Position numbers and translations under genes: made by a program. A model generated the notes under the pieces. That model searched no databases. It was given only the letters and a program-made list of their open reading frames with translations, and had not been told where the DNA came from. This document shows positions 30,067 to 39,123 of a DNA stretch of 64,000 bases, piece after piece (position 1 is the first letter of the stretch; each line of letters begins with the position of its first letter). The DNA comes from JBBECJ01 sp963763325 (GTDB taxonomy: Bacteria; Chloroflexota; Chloroflexia; Thermomicrobiales; CFX8). The DNA is taken from NCBI GenBank assembly GCA_963763325.1, contig CAVXOL010000002.1, forward strand, positions 62,001-126,000. The letters are read 5' to 3'.

Positions 30067-31457
30067 TTAGCGGCGGCGTCTCTCAACGACGACTGCGAGA
30101 CCGCCGGTCAGCAACATGACGAACGCGATGCTGATTGCCAGATTCGTGAGCCTCATCGATTGGGCGGTCTGTGTGTCGGTCACTCCTCCGGAGCCCGTGT
30201 GTGGAAATCCTACGGTTGCGACGGGAGTAGTAGTACGGGTTGGTGTCTGGGTTGGGGCGCCCGGTAACGCCGGTGTTGCCGTTATCGGAGTTCTTGTGAC
30301 GGTGCCGACAGGGGTAACTGGCGTCGTCGTTACCGATGCCCCTGGCGTTACCGATGCGCCCGGCGTCGAGGTCGGTGTGCCGGGTCCAGGTGTCGCAGGG
30401 ATCGGCTGGGTCGGTGTCGGCGCGCCTGGCGCTGGCGTCTCCGTGCCCGGTACGCCTGGAACTGGAGTTGACGGGCTCGGCTCACCGGGGGCCGGCACGA
30501 CCGGTGTCGGGGTCGTCGGAAGCGGGTTAACAGGCGTCGGTTCCCCAGGCGCTGGCGTGACCGGCGTCGGCTGGCCAGGAGCCGGAGTGACCGGTGTCGG
30601 TGCAACTGGCGCGGGTGTGACTGGTGTCGGAGCGCCCGGCGCTGGTGTTTCTGGTGTTGCCGTCGGGGGTACTGGCGGAGCTGTTGGCGTCACTGGGGTT
30701 GCGGTTGGTTCCCCCGGCTCCTGGGCTGGTGTGCAACTGGCGGCGGACACGTTGTTGGTGTCCATCGTCACGGCACCGTTCTGCGCCAGTGCCCGGCCGT
30801 TCAGACTGGCCCCGGTGTTCAGCGAGATGCTGGTCAGCGCGAGGATGTTCCCCACGAACCGTGTCGTCGTGCCGATCGTTGCCGAGCTTCCGACCTGCCA
30901 GAACACGTTGCACGGCGAGCCGCCGATCATCAGCACCGATGAATTGCTGGCGGTCGTCAGCGTGCTGCCGATCTTGAAGATGAAGACCTTGCGGCCGAAT
31001 TCCCCTGCGCGTCGAGGGTGAGTGCCCCGGTCAGTTGTGCCGAGGACGAGAAGCAGTAGACACCTGGGATGAGCGTTTTTCCACCCAGATCCTGACCGGT
31101 CAGTTGAAAGTTGCATGCCTCCCCAGCCAGCACGTTGTAGGCGTTAGTAACGTCGGACTGCGCCTGTCTTGCGACCGCGTCTGCGGCGTGGATCGAGCCG
31201 CCTGTGACGATGCCCGGCGGGAAGCCGGTGACCGCCGTGCCGGGGCTAACGCCGAGGTCCCGGTTGACGGTAGTCGCTCCCGTGTTTGTCACGGTCGATC
31301 CGCCCAGGACCGCGAATCGCTGCGCGGTACCGAGCAGGCTGGATTGTGCCTGCGCCGCGCTCGGCAGGTAGGCGGTACCAAGGAGCATCGTGCAGATGAT
31401 GAGTCCGCTGGCGATGACCATCCAGGTCGAGTTACGTAACTTGAACGTATTTGGCAC
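30067..31457 (-). CDS. Sortase-anchored surface protein with ice-binding-like (DUF3494) domain (one frame break)
   Basis: A protein of about 463 residues exported by a signal peptide (MVIASGLIICTMLLGTAYL). It carries a DUF3494 beta-helix domain (FAVLGGSTVTNTGATTVNRD, LGVSPGTAVTGFPPG; later GRALAQNGAVTMDTNNV), then about 170 residues of proline-rich repeats of the APGxPTPVTP type. It ends in FPHTGSGG, a hydrophobic helix and RRRR, which together form a cell-wall sorting signal. The frame slips once near 31000. DUF3494 proteins bind ice or act as adhesins; the context favours an adhesin. I choose GTG 31457 with GGGGA upstream. Expression is controlled by a c-di-GMP-I riboswitch 180 bases upstream. 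Confidence 0.85.
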
Positions 31458-31595
31458 GTGATCCCCAATCAATGTTGCAATGAGTCGCCGGCTTGGCCGC
31501 TTCAGGCGGTGTCCAGGCCAACCGAGAAGGACGACAGACATTTGTTGCTCATACCTGTGTCGATCACTTTCTAGTCAACGACCCGGCCACGCAGC

Positions 31596-31628
31596 AAAAG
31601 CCTCGTGGAGCGAACACCACAAGGCTTT
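31596..31628 (-). terminator. Intrinsic terminator of the c-di-GMP riboswitch
   Basis: On the - strand AAAGCCTtGTGG and CCACgAGGCTTTT form a stem around an 8-base loop, ending in a T run. It begins 9 bases after the aptamer and precedes the surface-protein start, so it is the likely expression platform. Confidence 0.75.
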
Positions 31629-31636
31629 ATCCCTGG

Positions 31637-31717
31637 TGCTGGCGGCTGGGCTATCTCGCGACTGCGAGACCCCTGGCTTTGCGTCCCCACCTCACAGTGG
31701 GTATGCCTGGTTCAGCA
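31637..31717 (-). promoter_or_regulatory. Cyclic di-GMP-I (GEMM-I) riboswitch
   Basis: On the - strand the aptamer shows the class I core: AGGCATACC, a short P2 helix CCCAC/GTGGG, the near-invariant GGGACGCAAAGCC, then P3 GGGTCTCGC...GCGAGATAGCC and a closing GCCGCC. One core base differs from the usual GGCAAACC. P1 can close with TGCTG/CAGCA. A terminator lies directly downstream, so binding of c-di-GMP would control read-through into the sortase-anchored protein gene. Class I aptamers bind c-di-GMP with high affinity. Confidence 0.85.
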
Positions 31718-32104
31718 TGACATGTACGGAGAACTTCACTTGGAGGGCAACATGATCACAGGCGAAGCTTTATGCTAGCGCACATCTGTTATATAGTGTA
31801 CATTGCACGTAAGCGAATGCTATGGGCCATAGGTACGGGGGACTACGTGACAGGCCATCGCCTGAGACGACACGCTCCATGCCGCGCGGCTGAATGCTTC
31901 GCATCGAAGAGTACGCGCCGGGTATGACGTTGTTTTCGAGCAGAGCCGACGCGAATCCGTTTCCGCCGAGAGTTCTCGGCGCTCATTCAGCGCTGGGGCA
32001 ACACTGGCCCAATCATGCTGAACGAGCATCGTGGGACACGTTCGTGCGATGGTGTGATCCACGCACCGACTACTGTATGAAGCAAGTGAAAGCAGGACGC
32101 AATC
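31718..32104. other. Spacer between the riboswitch and the cold-shock-like gene
   Basis: No convincing gene. An AT-rich stretch near 31780-31815 (including TTATATAGTGTACATT) may hold the promoter(s) for the riboswitch transcript or the + strand. Short frames at 31820-32062 and 31894-32244 lack ribosome sites and family features. Confidence 0.35.
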
Positions 32105-32533
32105 ATGCGACGCTCCTCAAAGGGTTTCGGCGACCGCCGAGCAACTCGACGTCAATCGACGGACACTGGAACGATCAAGAGCATCGAGCGGCAGCAAGGG
32201 ACGGGGTCGATTGCCCCTGGACGCGATGCACAGGTGCAGGCTGACACAGGCTTTACGAGGTTAAAGGTGGCGGATGGTGGCTTCGATACGATCCAGGTCG
32301 GCGACACCGTGCAGTTCGACGCTGATCTTGCGCCCGATCGACCGGGCTATGCCGATGCCGTATCGGTTCAAGCAGATCCGGGAAACAACGTACGTCAGGC
32401 TAACGAAGCTGCGGCGTCTCCGCAGCCAGAGGAATCACGGGGCCGACCACCTGGGGCCGCCGTTTCAGCGTCTGCGCAGGTAGCCGGGAACTCGGCAGGA
32501 ACCGACGTATCTGGCGAGGAAATCCCTGGCTGA
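32105..32533 (+). CDS. Cold-shock-domain-like small protein
   Basis: A 142-residue protein. Residues 20-90 resemble a cold-shock OB fold: TGTIKSIERQQGTGSIAPG, then GFTRLKVADGGFDTIQVGDTV, then VQFDADLAPDRPGYADAVSV, which follows the CSD pattern of GTIK, a central RNP-like strand and GDxVxF. The aromatic RNP residues are not well kept, so nucleic-acid binding is uncertain. The C-terminal 50 residues are low-complexity and Pro/Ala-rich. It starts at ATG 32105, and the tandem riboswitch region lies downstream. Confidence 0.5.
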   Translation: MRRSSKGFGDRRATRRQSTDTGTIKSIERQQGTGSIAPGRDAQVQADTGFTRLKVADGGFDTIQVGDTVQFDADLAPDRPGYADAVSVQADPGNNVRQANEAAASPQPEESRGRPPGAAVSASAQVAGNSAGTDVSGEEIPG

Positions 32534-32747
32534 TCGGTATTGCGGTAGATGTCGCCACGTTCCATTGATCCTTTGCCAGAAGAGATTCGGATGATCGGGT
32601 CAGTGGGCCGTGCGGACAATATCGCCGTTTGCCTGGGTCCGAATGTCCACTCCCGACCATGACCTGCGACTCTACGTTGTCCGTCTGGTTGAGGCTATCG
32701 TTTTTCATGGTGAGCTTGACAACGACCATGTGGTCGGTCACGAAAAA

Positions 32748-32822
32748 GGCACACCAGCCGAAAGGCTGGGCCGCAATGCGACAGGTCTACGGCGAGAGAT
32801 TCGTCACGATGGCTGCGCTGCC
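32748..32822 (+). promoter_or_regulatory. c-di-GMP-I riboswitch, first tandem aptamer
   Basis: The sequence GGCACACCAGCC-GAAA-GGCTGGG forms P2 with the canonical GAAA tetraloop. CCGCAATGCGACAGGTCTAC follows, the class I junction with GGTCT of P3, then GATGGCTGCG closing the core. It differs from consensus at the ACGCAAAGC segment (CCGCAATGC). The copy at 32861-32930 is closer to consensus. Both have a preceding CGACCA...TGGTCG hairpin. Confidence 0.65.
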
Positions 32823-32860
32823 AATAGCTTGACTACGACCACGAGGTTGGTCACGAGAAA

Positions 32861-32930
32861 CGCACACCGGTCGAAAGGCCGGGCCGCAAAGCGACAGGTC
32901 TACGGCGAGAGATCGTCACGATGGCTGCGC
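32861..32930 (+). promoter_or_regulatory. c-di-GMP-I riboswitch, second tandem aptamer
   Basis: CGCACACCGGTC-GAAA-GGCCGGG, then CCGCAAAGCGACAGGTCTAC and GATGGCTGCG. It repeats the first aptamer at an offset of about 112 bases. A small hairpin (GGACC/GGTCC, 32957-32971) lies between it and the ribosome site of the metalloprotease (AAAGGA before ATG 32988), so control may act on translation. Confidence 0.7.
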
Positions 32931-32987
32931 TCCCGAATACCCTCGTTCTTCTCATTGGACCGGTGCGGTCCATGAAAGGAACGACGC

Positions 32988-34791
32988 ATGCTGCGGACAT
33001 TCTCCGCCTCGCTTTCACTGGGGCTGCTGGCCCTGATCGTCTTCGTCACGCCGGCTGTCGCAGGTTGGACCTCATCGGGTGCAACTCCAGTCACCGCCAG
33101 CGCTGCACGCACCGGCACCACCAATCACACCCACGGTGAATCTGACGCCGACCATGTCCACACCGGGATGGAGCAACTGCCTGCGAGTCAGCACCAGCGT
33201 TCCATCGGCACCGGCAAAGCTGACACGTGTGGGTTGGCACGACTGACCAACCTGACCGACGATCTGTGCACACACGGGCACGATCCGTGGCCCCAGGGAT
33301 ATGCCGACGGGCAACAGGTCTCCCCGGTACAGCAGCCACAGTTGGCTTCGCCGACGACCGTCGAAACTCCAACATTGCTTTCGGCAACGGCAGGAGTCTG
33401 CGACGGCGACGGATCGACGGGGCCGCGAGTTCAACTGCTGTACGTCCACGCCGCTGACGTGCCGAGTCGCTATGCCGAGTTTCTGTTCTCGTTCCAGACA
33501 TGGGCGGCAGAGATGGATGACATCTTCGCGCAAAGTGCCGCCAAGACCGGCGGCACGCGCCACGTGCGTTTTGTCCACGACGCTGTCTGCCAGCCGGTAA
33601 TCTCCGAGGTGACGGTGTCACCTGCAGGCGACGACACCATTGGTAACACAGCTGCCGAACTGTCGGCCCTCGGGTATACCGCGACCGATCGCAAGTATGT
33701 GGTCTTCATCGATACGGATGGGTTCTGCGGCGTCGGCGGGATTCTGGCAGACGATCAGCCGGGGCCGTACAACGCCAACAACCTGGTCTCGGGGTTCGCA
33801 CAGGTCAGCAACTCGTGCTGGGGCGGCTGGGCCGCCGCCCACGAACTCATGCACACGCTCGGAGGCGTTCAGTTCTCCGCACCGCATTCATCGGGTGGCT
33901 ACCACTGTACCGATACCTACGACGTGATGTGCTACTCGGACTATCCGCACTACCCCGAAATGCAGCTTCTCTGTCCAGATGACATCAATCTCTTCGACTG
34001 TAACAACGACGATTACTACTCAACAAACCCAGCACCAGGAAGCTATCTCGACACACACTGGAATGCAGCAGACAGTGCCTTTCTGATTGGTGGAGTGACC
34101 CTGCCGTCTGCGGATACCAGTCCGCCGGCCATCACCTGGACCCAGCCGATCGGGAACCAGCAAGTCCATTCTGTCTCCAACGGCGTGATGTCTCTGGAAA
34201 TCGCAGCGTCTGATAACGTCGCAGTGACTCAGGTGAACTTCTCACGTTGGGACGCGGTTGGTGAAGTCTGGGTGGATCTGGGAGTCGTCGTGACAGATCC
34301 CTGACCAATCGTCGATTGACGTCGCCACGCTATATCCGGAGTGGAACTACATCTGGGCCATTGCTTCGGATCTCGCTGGAAACGCGACTGGGGAGTTCAT
34401 CTGGATCTACCGGAACCCCCTGGCACTCTCAGTCAGCGGCATGCTGCTGACGACCGCTACGAGCACGAACGGTTACATACTGACCAGCGAGATCAACGTC
34501 ATGGCCAGTGGCGCCACGATCCCTGGCGCGACAGTCGTAGCACAGTGGACAGACCCCAATGGGGGAATCACCGAGCAGACGGCTCCGACCAACGCGGCTG
34601 GCGTGGCGGCCTTCACCCGCGCCGTCGGATCGAGCGGCACGTACACGCTCGCCGTCGCCAATATAGTCCTCGCTGACTTCACGTACGATGATGGTGGAAA
34701 CACGATCTCGTCCACGAGCATTACGCTGAGGCCGCGTTGGAGCTATGGGCAAGGTCGGGGCTGGTGGGACGGTGTCGGTCGGCAACGATAG
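32988..34791 (+). CDS. Secreted zinc metalloprotease-like protein with Ig-like C-terminus (frame break)
   Basis: A protein of about 600 residues. The signal peptide is MLRTFSASLSLGLLALIVFV up to AVA. The catalytic region carries AAHELMHTLGGVQFSAPHSS, an HExxH zinc motif with further His downstream, and TDTYDVMCYSDYP, a probable Met-turn as in metzincin-like proteases. The frame ends at 34304, but the Ig-like segment resumes in another frame (SIDVATLYPEWNYIWAIASD, then LAGNATGEFIWIYRN) and runs to 34791, so a one-base slip near 34300 is likely. Two tandem c-di-GMP aptamers lie upstream, linking secretion of this enzyme to biofilm signalling. Confidence 0.75.
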
Positions 34792-34929
34792 GCCAGGCGG
34801 TTACCAAATCCGAAGGTGTGATCGTGTCCGAGGTATCTGTGACGATCGCGTGGATCAGTGCGTCGGTCGAGAGCCGGCGCACGTCGGTCACCGTTGACTA
34901 GGCCGAGCAATCCGTCCCGCCTGGCATGG

Positions 34930-36879
34930 TCATGGAGACTCCTGCTGATCGTTCCCATGAGGTAGCAGGACGACGGCAGAGTGGGCTGCCAGCCGCCAGG
35001 ACGAGTTCGGCGTGAAGGGTGGCGTTCCGCTGCCGCCGTAGCGCGGCTCCTCGCTCGACCAGAACTGCCGCCACGCTCCACACCGCGACGGCGCCAGTAA
35101 CGGCTCCGGCATCGGCAGCAGCACGACATCCCGACCCAGGTTGATCAGCAACAGCCGGTCGTCGCCGTCGGCACCAAAGAAGCGCAGGACGAGCGCCTCG
35201 TCACCGATGACGGCCCCATCGATCCCCAGCGCTGCCTGCAACCGGAAGACAGGATCGTCGCGACGGAGCCGCAGGAGATCGCGGTGAAGCGCATAGCTGG
35301 ATTGATTGCGCTCTCGCTCGCTGTGGTCGAGCTTTGACTCGATGAACGTGGACATCACGGTCGGGACGGCCATCTCCGACGTCTCCTGGAAGTCCATCAC
35401 GCTCGGAAACTGCCGGAACGAGTCGGCCCGGCCAGCGCCAACGAGTCCGGCCAGCTCGCCCGCATGGTCGGCAAAGTAGTGAAATGGGCTGGAGCTTGCG
35501 AACTCCTGACCCTGAAAGACCATCGGCGTCCCCGGACCCAACAGCAGCAATGCCGTCAGCGCCCGTAGCTGGCTCGCATCCGTCAGATCGTGGATGCGTG
35601 AGCCGCGCGCCGAGTTGGCGACCTGATCGTGGTTCTGGAGGTAATTGATCGCCATCTCCGGCGGCAGCCCAAGCGCCGGCGTGCCGCGCGCCTGCAACTG
35701 CCAGGCGTAGTACTGCCCCTGATACAGAAACCCGTGCTTGGCCGCCGAGACCAGCTCCTGCGGTGTGCCGCGATGCTGGCTGTAGTAGGCCTCGCTGCGG
35801 CCGGTCAGCGCGACGATCGCGCTGTGGTGGAAGTCGTCGTTCCAGAGGCCATCAAGACCGTAGCCACCGTCGGCCAGCGACGCCACGAGCTGGACGTTCT
35901 GCCGCTCATTTTCGGCAATCACGATCGTCTGCCGCTGTCCGGCGGTCTCACGGATGGCAGCCGTTACCTCGGCGATGATATGCCGGTCCGAATCGTCGAA
36001 GATCTGCTGCGTTGCGTCGAGCCGGCAACCATCGAAGTGGAACTCGTCGATCCAGTAGCGCGCGTTGGAGACGATCAGCTCACGGACCGGATCGCTACCG
36101 TCACGGTCGAAGTTGAACGCGTCGCCCCACTCGGTATGCTCGCCCTTTGAGCGATAGTCGTCACTGTACGCCGCCAGGTAATTGCCATCCGGGCCGAGGT
36201 GGTTGTAGACCAGGTCGAGGATGACGCCGATGCCGAGCCGGTGAGCGTCGTCGATGAACCCGCGCGCGTCATCGGGCGTGCCGTACAGCCGGGACGGCGC
36301 GAAGAGGTTGACACCATCGTAGCCCCAGCCGAACTGACCGGGGAAATCCGCAATCGGCATCACTTCGATGACAGTGATCCCGAGGTCATGCAATCCCGGC
36401 AACTCACGCCGGGCAGCGTCCCAGGTTCCGGCCGCCGTGAACGTTCCGACGTGCATCTCGTAGATGACTGCGCCGCGCAACACGACGCCGGGCCATTCCC
36501 CATCGCTCCAGACGAACGCGGTCGGATCGACGATCTCGGACGGGCCATGCGGCCCCTCCGGCTGGAAGCGCGACGCCGGGTCGGGGTAGGCAGCACCACG
36601 ATCGAGTCGCAGGCGATAACGGCTTCCAGCGCCGGCCTCTGCCACGAATCCGGCGAAATAGCCATCCGGTTCAGGATCCAGGAGCGTCTCGGTCGACGTT
36701 CCGTCAAACGCTTCAAGGACAAACGCGACCGTCCCGCAGCGCGGAGCCCAGACGCGAACATCGGCGCCACCATCCGGACGGAGCTCAACCCCGACTGGGA
36801 GACGCCGCCCGACGGCTGTGGTTGGTAGCCACTCAGATCGTTCCGTTTCGATGTCCAGGATCGGGGCATTGACTAGCAT
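34930..36879 (-). CDS. treZ: Malto-oligosyltrehalose trehalohydrolase
   Basis: A GH13 enzyme that releases trehalose from maltooligosyl-trehalose made by TreY. It has an N-terminal beta-sandwich (LPVGVELRPDGGADVRVWAP), then the (beta/alpha)8 barrel with VIYEMHVGTFTAAGTWDAA, GVILDLVYNHLGPDGNY, DGCRLDATQQI (nucleophile Asp), IVIAENERQN (acid Glu) and LQNHDQVAN. The C-terminal DUF3459-like domain ends SWRLAAHSAVVLLPHG. Full length at 649 residues. ATG 36879 overlaps the stop of the small upstream gene. TreY is not in the window. Confidence 0.9.
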   Translation of the reverse strand: MLVNAPILDIETERSEWLPTTAVGRRLPVGVELRPDGGADVRVWAPRCGTVAFVLEAFDGTSTETLLDPEPDGYFAGFVAEAGAGSRYRLRLDRGAAYPDPASRFQPEGPHGPSEIVDPTAFVWSDGEWPGVVLRGAVIYEMHVGTFTAAGTWDAARRELPGLHDLGITVIEVMPIADFPGQFGWGYDGVNLFAPSRLYGTPDDARGFIDDAHRLGIGVILDLVYNHLGPDGNYLAAYSDDYRSKGEHTEWGDAFNFDRDGSDPVRELIVSNARYWIDEFHFDGCRLDATQQIFDDSDRHIIAEVTAAIRETAGQRQTIVIAENERQNVQLVASLADGGYGLDGLWNDDFHHSAIVALTGRSEAYYSQHRGTPQELVSAAKHGFLYQGQYYAWQLQARGTPALGLPPEMAINYLQNHDQVANSARGSRIHDLTDASQLRALTALLLLGPGTPMVFQGQEFASSSPFHYFADHAGELAGLVGAGRADSFRQFPSVMDFQETSEMAVPTVMSTFIESKLDHSERERNQSSYALHRDLLRLRRDDPVFRLQAALGIDGAVIGDEALVLRFFGADGDDRLLLINLGRDVVLLPMPEPLLAPSRCGAWRQFWSSEEPRYGGSGTPPFTPNSSWRLAAHSAVVLLPHGNDQQESP

Positions 36880-37112
36880 GGAACGACGGTTTCCTGGACC
36901 TCGCCCTTGCTGTCAACCCAGAGCCGCCGGCAGCCGGACTCAGTGGTCGCGACCTGGACCGCCAGCTCCTGACTCTCGCTGCCAGGCAGCGCAACCCGTG
37001 CTCGAACGGTGGCACGAAGTCCCGTCTGATCGATCGTGCGAACTTCCCAGCCACGCGACTCGTACTGTTCGACCATCGCCCGGAACGCACTCGCTGAATC
37101 AGTTGTACTCAC
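36873..37112 (-). CDS. Small protein of unknown function, coupled to treZ
   Basis: Seventy-nine residues from GTG 37112 (MSTTDSASAFRAMVEQYESR), preceded by GGAGAGAAG. The body suggests two or three beta strands (GWEVRTIDQTGLRATVRARV, ELAVQVATTESGCRRLWVDS). Its stop TAG lies inside the treZ start (ATGCTAG), so the two are translationally coupled. No family recognised. The coupling implies a role linked to trehalose or osmotic stress. Confidence 0.6.
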   Translation of the reverse strand: MSTTDSASAFRAMVEQYESRGWEVRTIDQTGLRATVRARVALPGSESQELAVQVATTESGCRRLWVDSKGEVQETVVPC

Positions 37113-37145
37113 GTGATGGCTCTTCTCTCCGCGTGACCGCGGCAT

Positions 37146-37826
37146 TCAGGTAACAGGTTGCAAGGTCTTTGTTTGTGTCGGTTCGGCATCTATTGCGCTC
37201 GTCAACGATTCGACTGCCGCGACCAGTTCGCGCAGATCGCGGTCAAACGGAGCAAGCGTCACTGCACACCGTTCGGCGTCATCAAGCCCGGCGACGATCT
37301 CCTCCAACCGTCGACGATCGCGCCCGGTCAGGACGATTGGCAGCCTGGTTGTCATGGCGTGACCGTGCAGACATTTCACGAGACTGACCGTCGAAGGCGC
37401 GTCAGCGCCCACATCAAGGACGATCAGTTCCGGCTGGAGGCAGGCGATCTGATCGGCCGTCACCGGCAGACCGATGACGCTCGTTACACCGTAGCTGCCA
37501 GCAGAGATCAACCGGCGCGACACGGTCAGGAACGACGCGACAGCACTGACACAGAGCACATGGGTGGGTGGCGGCCCGTCGTTCCGAACGATTGATTCAT
37601 CACCCAGCGGATCACGCCCACGCTCGGCCAGGGCAAGCGCGAATTCAGTCACCTCGTGCGGATCGACCTGAAGAACGCGGGAGATCTTCTCAATCGTCGC
37701 GAACGTCGGCGTTTGGCGACCGTTCTCGATCTGAACGATCGTCTTGTTCGATGAACCGGAGAGCGCGGCCAGCCGCCGGGAACTCAGCAGCTGCTCGGCT
37801 CGCCAGGCCCGCAATGTCTTCGTCAT
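37146..37826 (-). CDS. XRE-family HTH protein with receiver-like C-terminal domain
   Basis: A 226-residue regulator. Residues 1-65 are an XRE HTH (LRAWRAEQLLSSRRLAALSG, SSNKTIVQIENGRQTPTF). Residues 90-220 follow the alternating strand pattern of a receiver domain (HVLCVSAVASFLTVSRRLIS, PELIVLDVGADA, RLPIVLTGRD) with an Asp in LIVLDVG at the phosphorylation position, but the acidic pair after the first strand is missing, so it may be a pseudo-receiver. ATG 37826 has GAAAGGAG. It is 33 bases upstream of the treZ-coupled gene and may be its operon leader. A 12-bp dyad lies upstream. Confidence 0.75.
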   Translation of the reverse strand: MTKTLRAWRAEQLLSSRRLAALSGSSNKTIVQIENGRQTPTFATIEKISRVLQVDPHEVTEFALALAERGRDPLGDESIVRNDGPPPTHVLCVSAVASFLTVSRRLISAGSYGVTSVIGLPVTADQIACLQPELIVLDVGADAPSTVSLVKCLHGHAMTTRLPIVLTGRDRRRLEEIVAGLDDAERCAVTLAPFDRDLRELVAAVESLTSAIDAEPTQTKTLQPVT

Positions 37827-37863
37827 CACGTCTCCTTTCGCGAACCGGAACGCCAATGGACAT

Positions 37864-37898
37864 CATAACGACACCAGTATAACACCGGTGTCGTTATG
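37864..37898. promoter_or_regulatory. Perfect dyad operator candidate between divergent genes
   Basis: CATAACGACACC (37864-37875) and GGTGTCGTTATG (37887-37898) form a 12-bp inverted repeat with an 11-base spacer. TATACT boxes occur on both strands within or beside it. It is likely an autoregulatory site for the XRE protein that starts at 37826. Confidence 0.65.
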
Positions 37899-37995
37899 CT
37901 ATACTGATGGTGTAATTTCCACCGGGCAGTTGGACCGGACCTCGGCCTCAACGCCTGATCCCTCGGCGCGCAAGCGCATAGATCGGCGCCTCCAC

Positions 37996-38340
37996 ATGCA
38001 ACCTGAGACATTCGTCGACGCCGTCACCGCCGTCACGCCGATCCCGACCAGTGCACGCCCTGCCGACGCCAGGATGCAAATGACCGGCACCCTGCGACAG
38101 CGCGGCACAATCTACCTGATCGAACAGCAGCTCGACTTGAATACCGGACCCGGCCCACACTGGACGACGCCACGCGTCCACCGGGTCATGGCAACCGACC
38201 AAACCCGCGAACTGCTGTGCGCGTCGATCGACCAGGTCGTCACGATCAGTGGGACAGCCGGATGCGGAGACGAGCGGAACCGGACCTCGATCGTCATCGA
38301 CAGTATCCTGCCGTTCGATGGCACATCCAGCCAGAGCTGA
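37996..38340 (+). CDS. Hypothetical protein
   Basis: One hundred and fourteen residues from ATG 37996 (MQPETFVDAVTAVTPIPTSA). Recognisable stretches are TGTLRQRGTIYLIEQQLDLN and TRELLCASIDQVVTISGTAG, which suggest a small beta-rich domain. No clear ribosome site and no family recognised. It lies downstream of the divergent promoter at 37864-37905. Confidence 0.4.
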   Translation: MQPETFVDAVTAVTPIPTSARPADARMQMTGTLRQRGTIYLIEQQLDLNTGPGPHWTTPRVHRVMATDQTRELLCASIDQVVTISGTAGCGDERNRTSIVIDSILPFDGTSSQS

Positions 38341-38384
38341 GTGTTCAAGCCTGTCATCATTCGCTGATTGTTGTGGAGGTACGC

Positions 38385-38849
38385 GTGACTGGCCAGCCTG
38401 CTCCGAAGCACCCAGAGGGCACCCTCCCACGCCAGCGCGTGGCAGCTCGCCACTTGACCGCAGACGCACTGTCCGAAGCACTCGAGCTTCTGCCGACCAG
38501 GGCCGAAAGTAAGTTCGGCATCAGCCTCAAGATTCGGGAGTCCGGGACACAGTTTCGTTTCGCGCCGGCCCGCGACCCAAACCAGCCGCGCCTCTGGTGC
38601 GTGTCGGTCCGCCGCTGCTCTCCGGGTGGGATGCTGGATACAGCCGGGCCTGTCTGGATCGATCGGCCAGGCCAGACGCGGACGGATATCGCGGAGATGA
38701 TCGAGACGATTCGAGCCGATATCGGCAATTGGCTCGCCACCCCGGTCCGGCGCGACCTCTGCCGTTGGCTCCTGACCGCCACACCGGCCCCGACGGCCGC
38801 GATCGCCGCCGGTCTGTCGAAGACGCCCAACCTCCAGCGTCCACGCTGA
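38385..38849 (+). CDS. Hypothetical protein
   Basis: One hundred and fifty-four residues from GTG 38385, preceded by GGAGGT. Segments such as ALSEALELLPTRAESKFGIS, PARDPNQPRLWCVSVRRCSP and DIAEMIETIRADIGNWLATP suggest an alpha/beta cytoplasmic protein. Family not recognised. The strong ribosome site and codon pattern support a real gene. It is probably in the same transcript as the preceding hypothetical. Confidence 0.55.
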   Translation: MTGQPAPKHPEGTLPRQRVAARHLTADALSEALELLPTRAESKFGISLKIRESGTQFRFAPARDPNQPRLWCVSVRRCSPGGMLDTAGPVWIDRPGQTRTDIAEMIETIRADIGNWLATPVRRDLCRWLLTATPAPTAAIAAGLSKTPNLQRPR

Positions 38850-38886
38850 ACCCTCGAACAGCAGGTCGTTGCACGATCGCCGGACG

Positions 38887-39123
38887 TTAGTTGCCGGCGA
38901 GCGACAACCCGACAACGATCCAGATCAGCAACGTCAGGCCGATGAAACCCACAAGCACCGGGCTCAGACCGAAGCGGCTCGGCCTGGCCAGCCACCGCCC
39001 AAGCATACCCGCGACGTAGCCGGGCGCAGGCAGTATCGGATAGACCGGCATCACCCCGTCACCCGTACCACCACGCCGAGACCGCCGCTGTTTCACTCGC
39101 CGCCGTGCAGCGCGACGTGGCAT
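38887..39123 (-). CDS. Small basic single-helix membrane protein
   Basis: Seventy-eight residues. The strongly basic N-terminus is MPRRAARRRVKQRRSRRGG, and the single C-terminal helix is PVLVGFIGLTLLIWIVVGLS. ATG 39123 has AGGGGG upstream. A positive-inside orientation is expected. No family recognised. Confidence 0.55.
   Translation of the reverse strand: MPRRAARRRVKQRRSRRGGTGDGVMPVYPILPAPGYVAGMLGRWLARPSRFGLSPVLVGFIGLTLLIWIVVGLSLAGN

Noticed and set aside
29379..30119. 246-codon + strand frame
   Set aside because: Ser/Thr/Gly-rich shadow of the sortase linker on the other strand.
30116..31021. 301-codon + strand frame with PGAGVTGVG repeats
   Set aside because: It is the antisense of the proline-rich repeat of the DUF3494 protein, and lacks a ribosome site.
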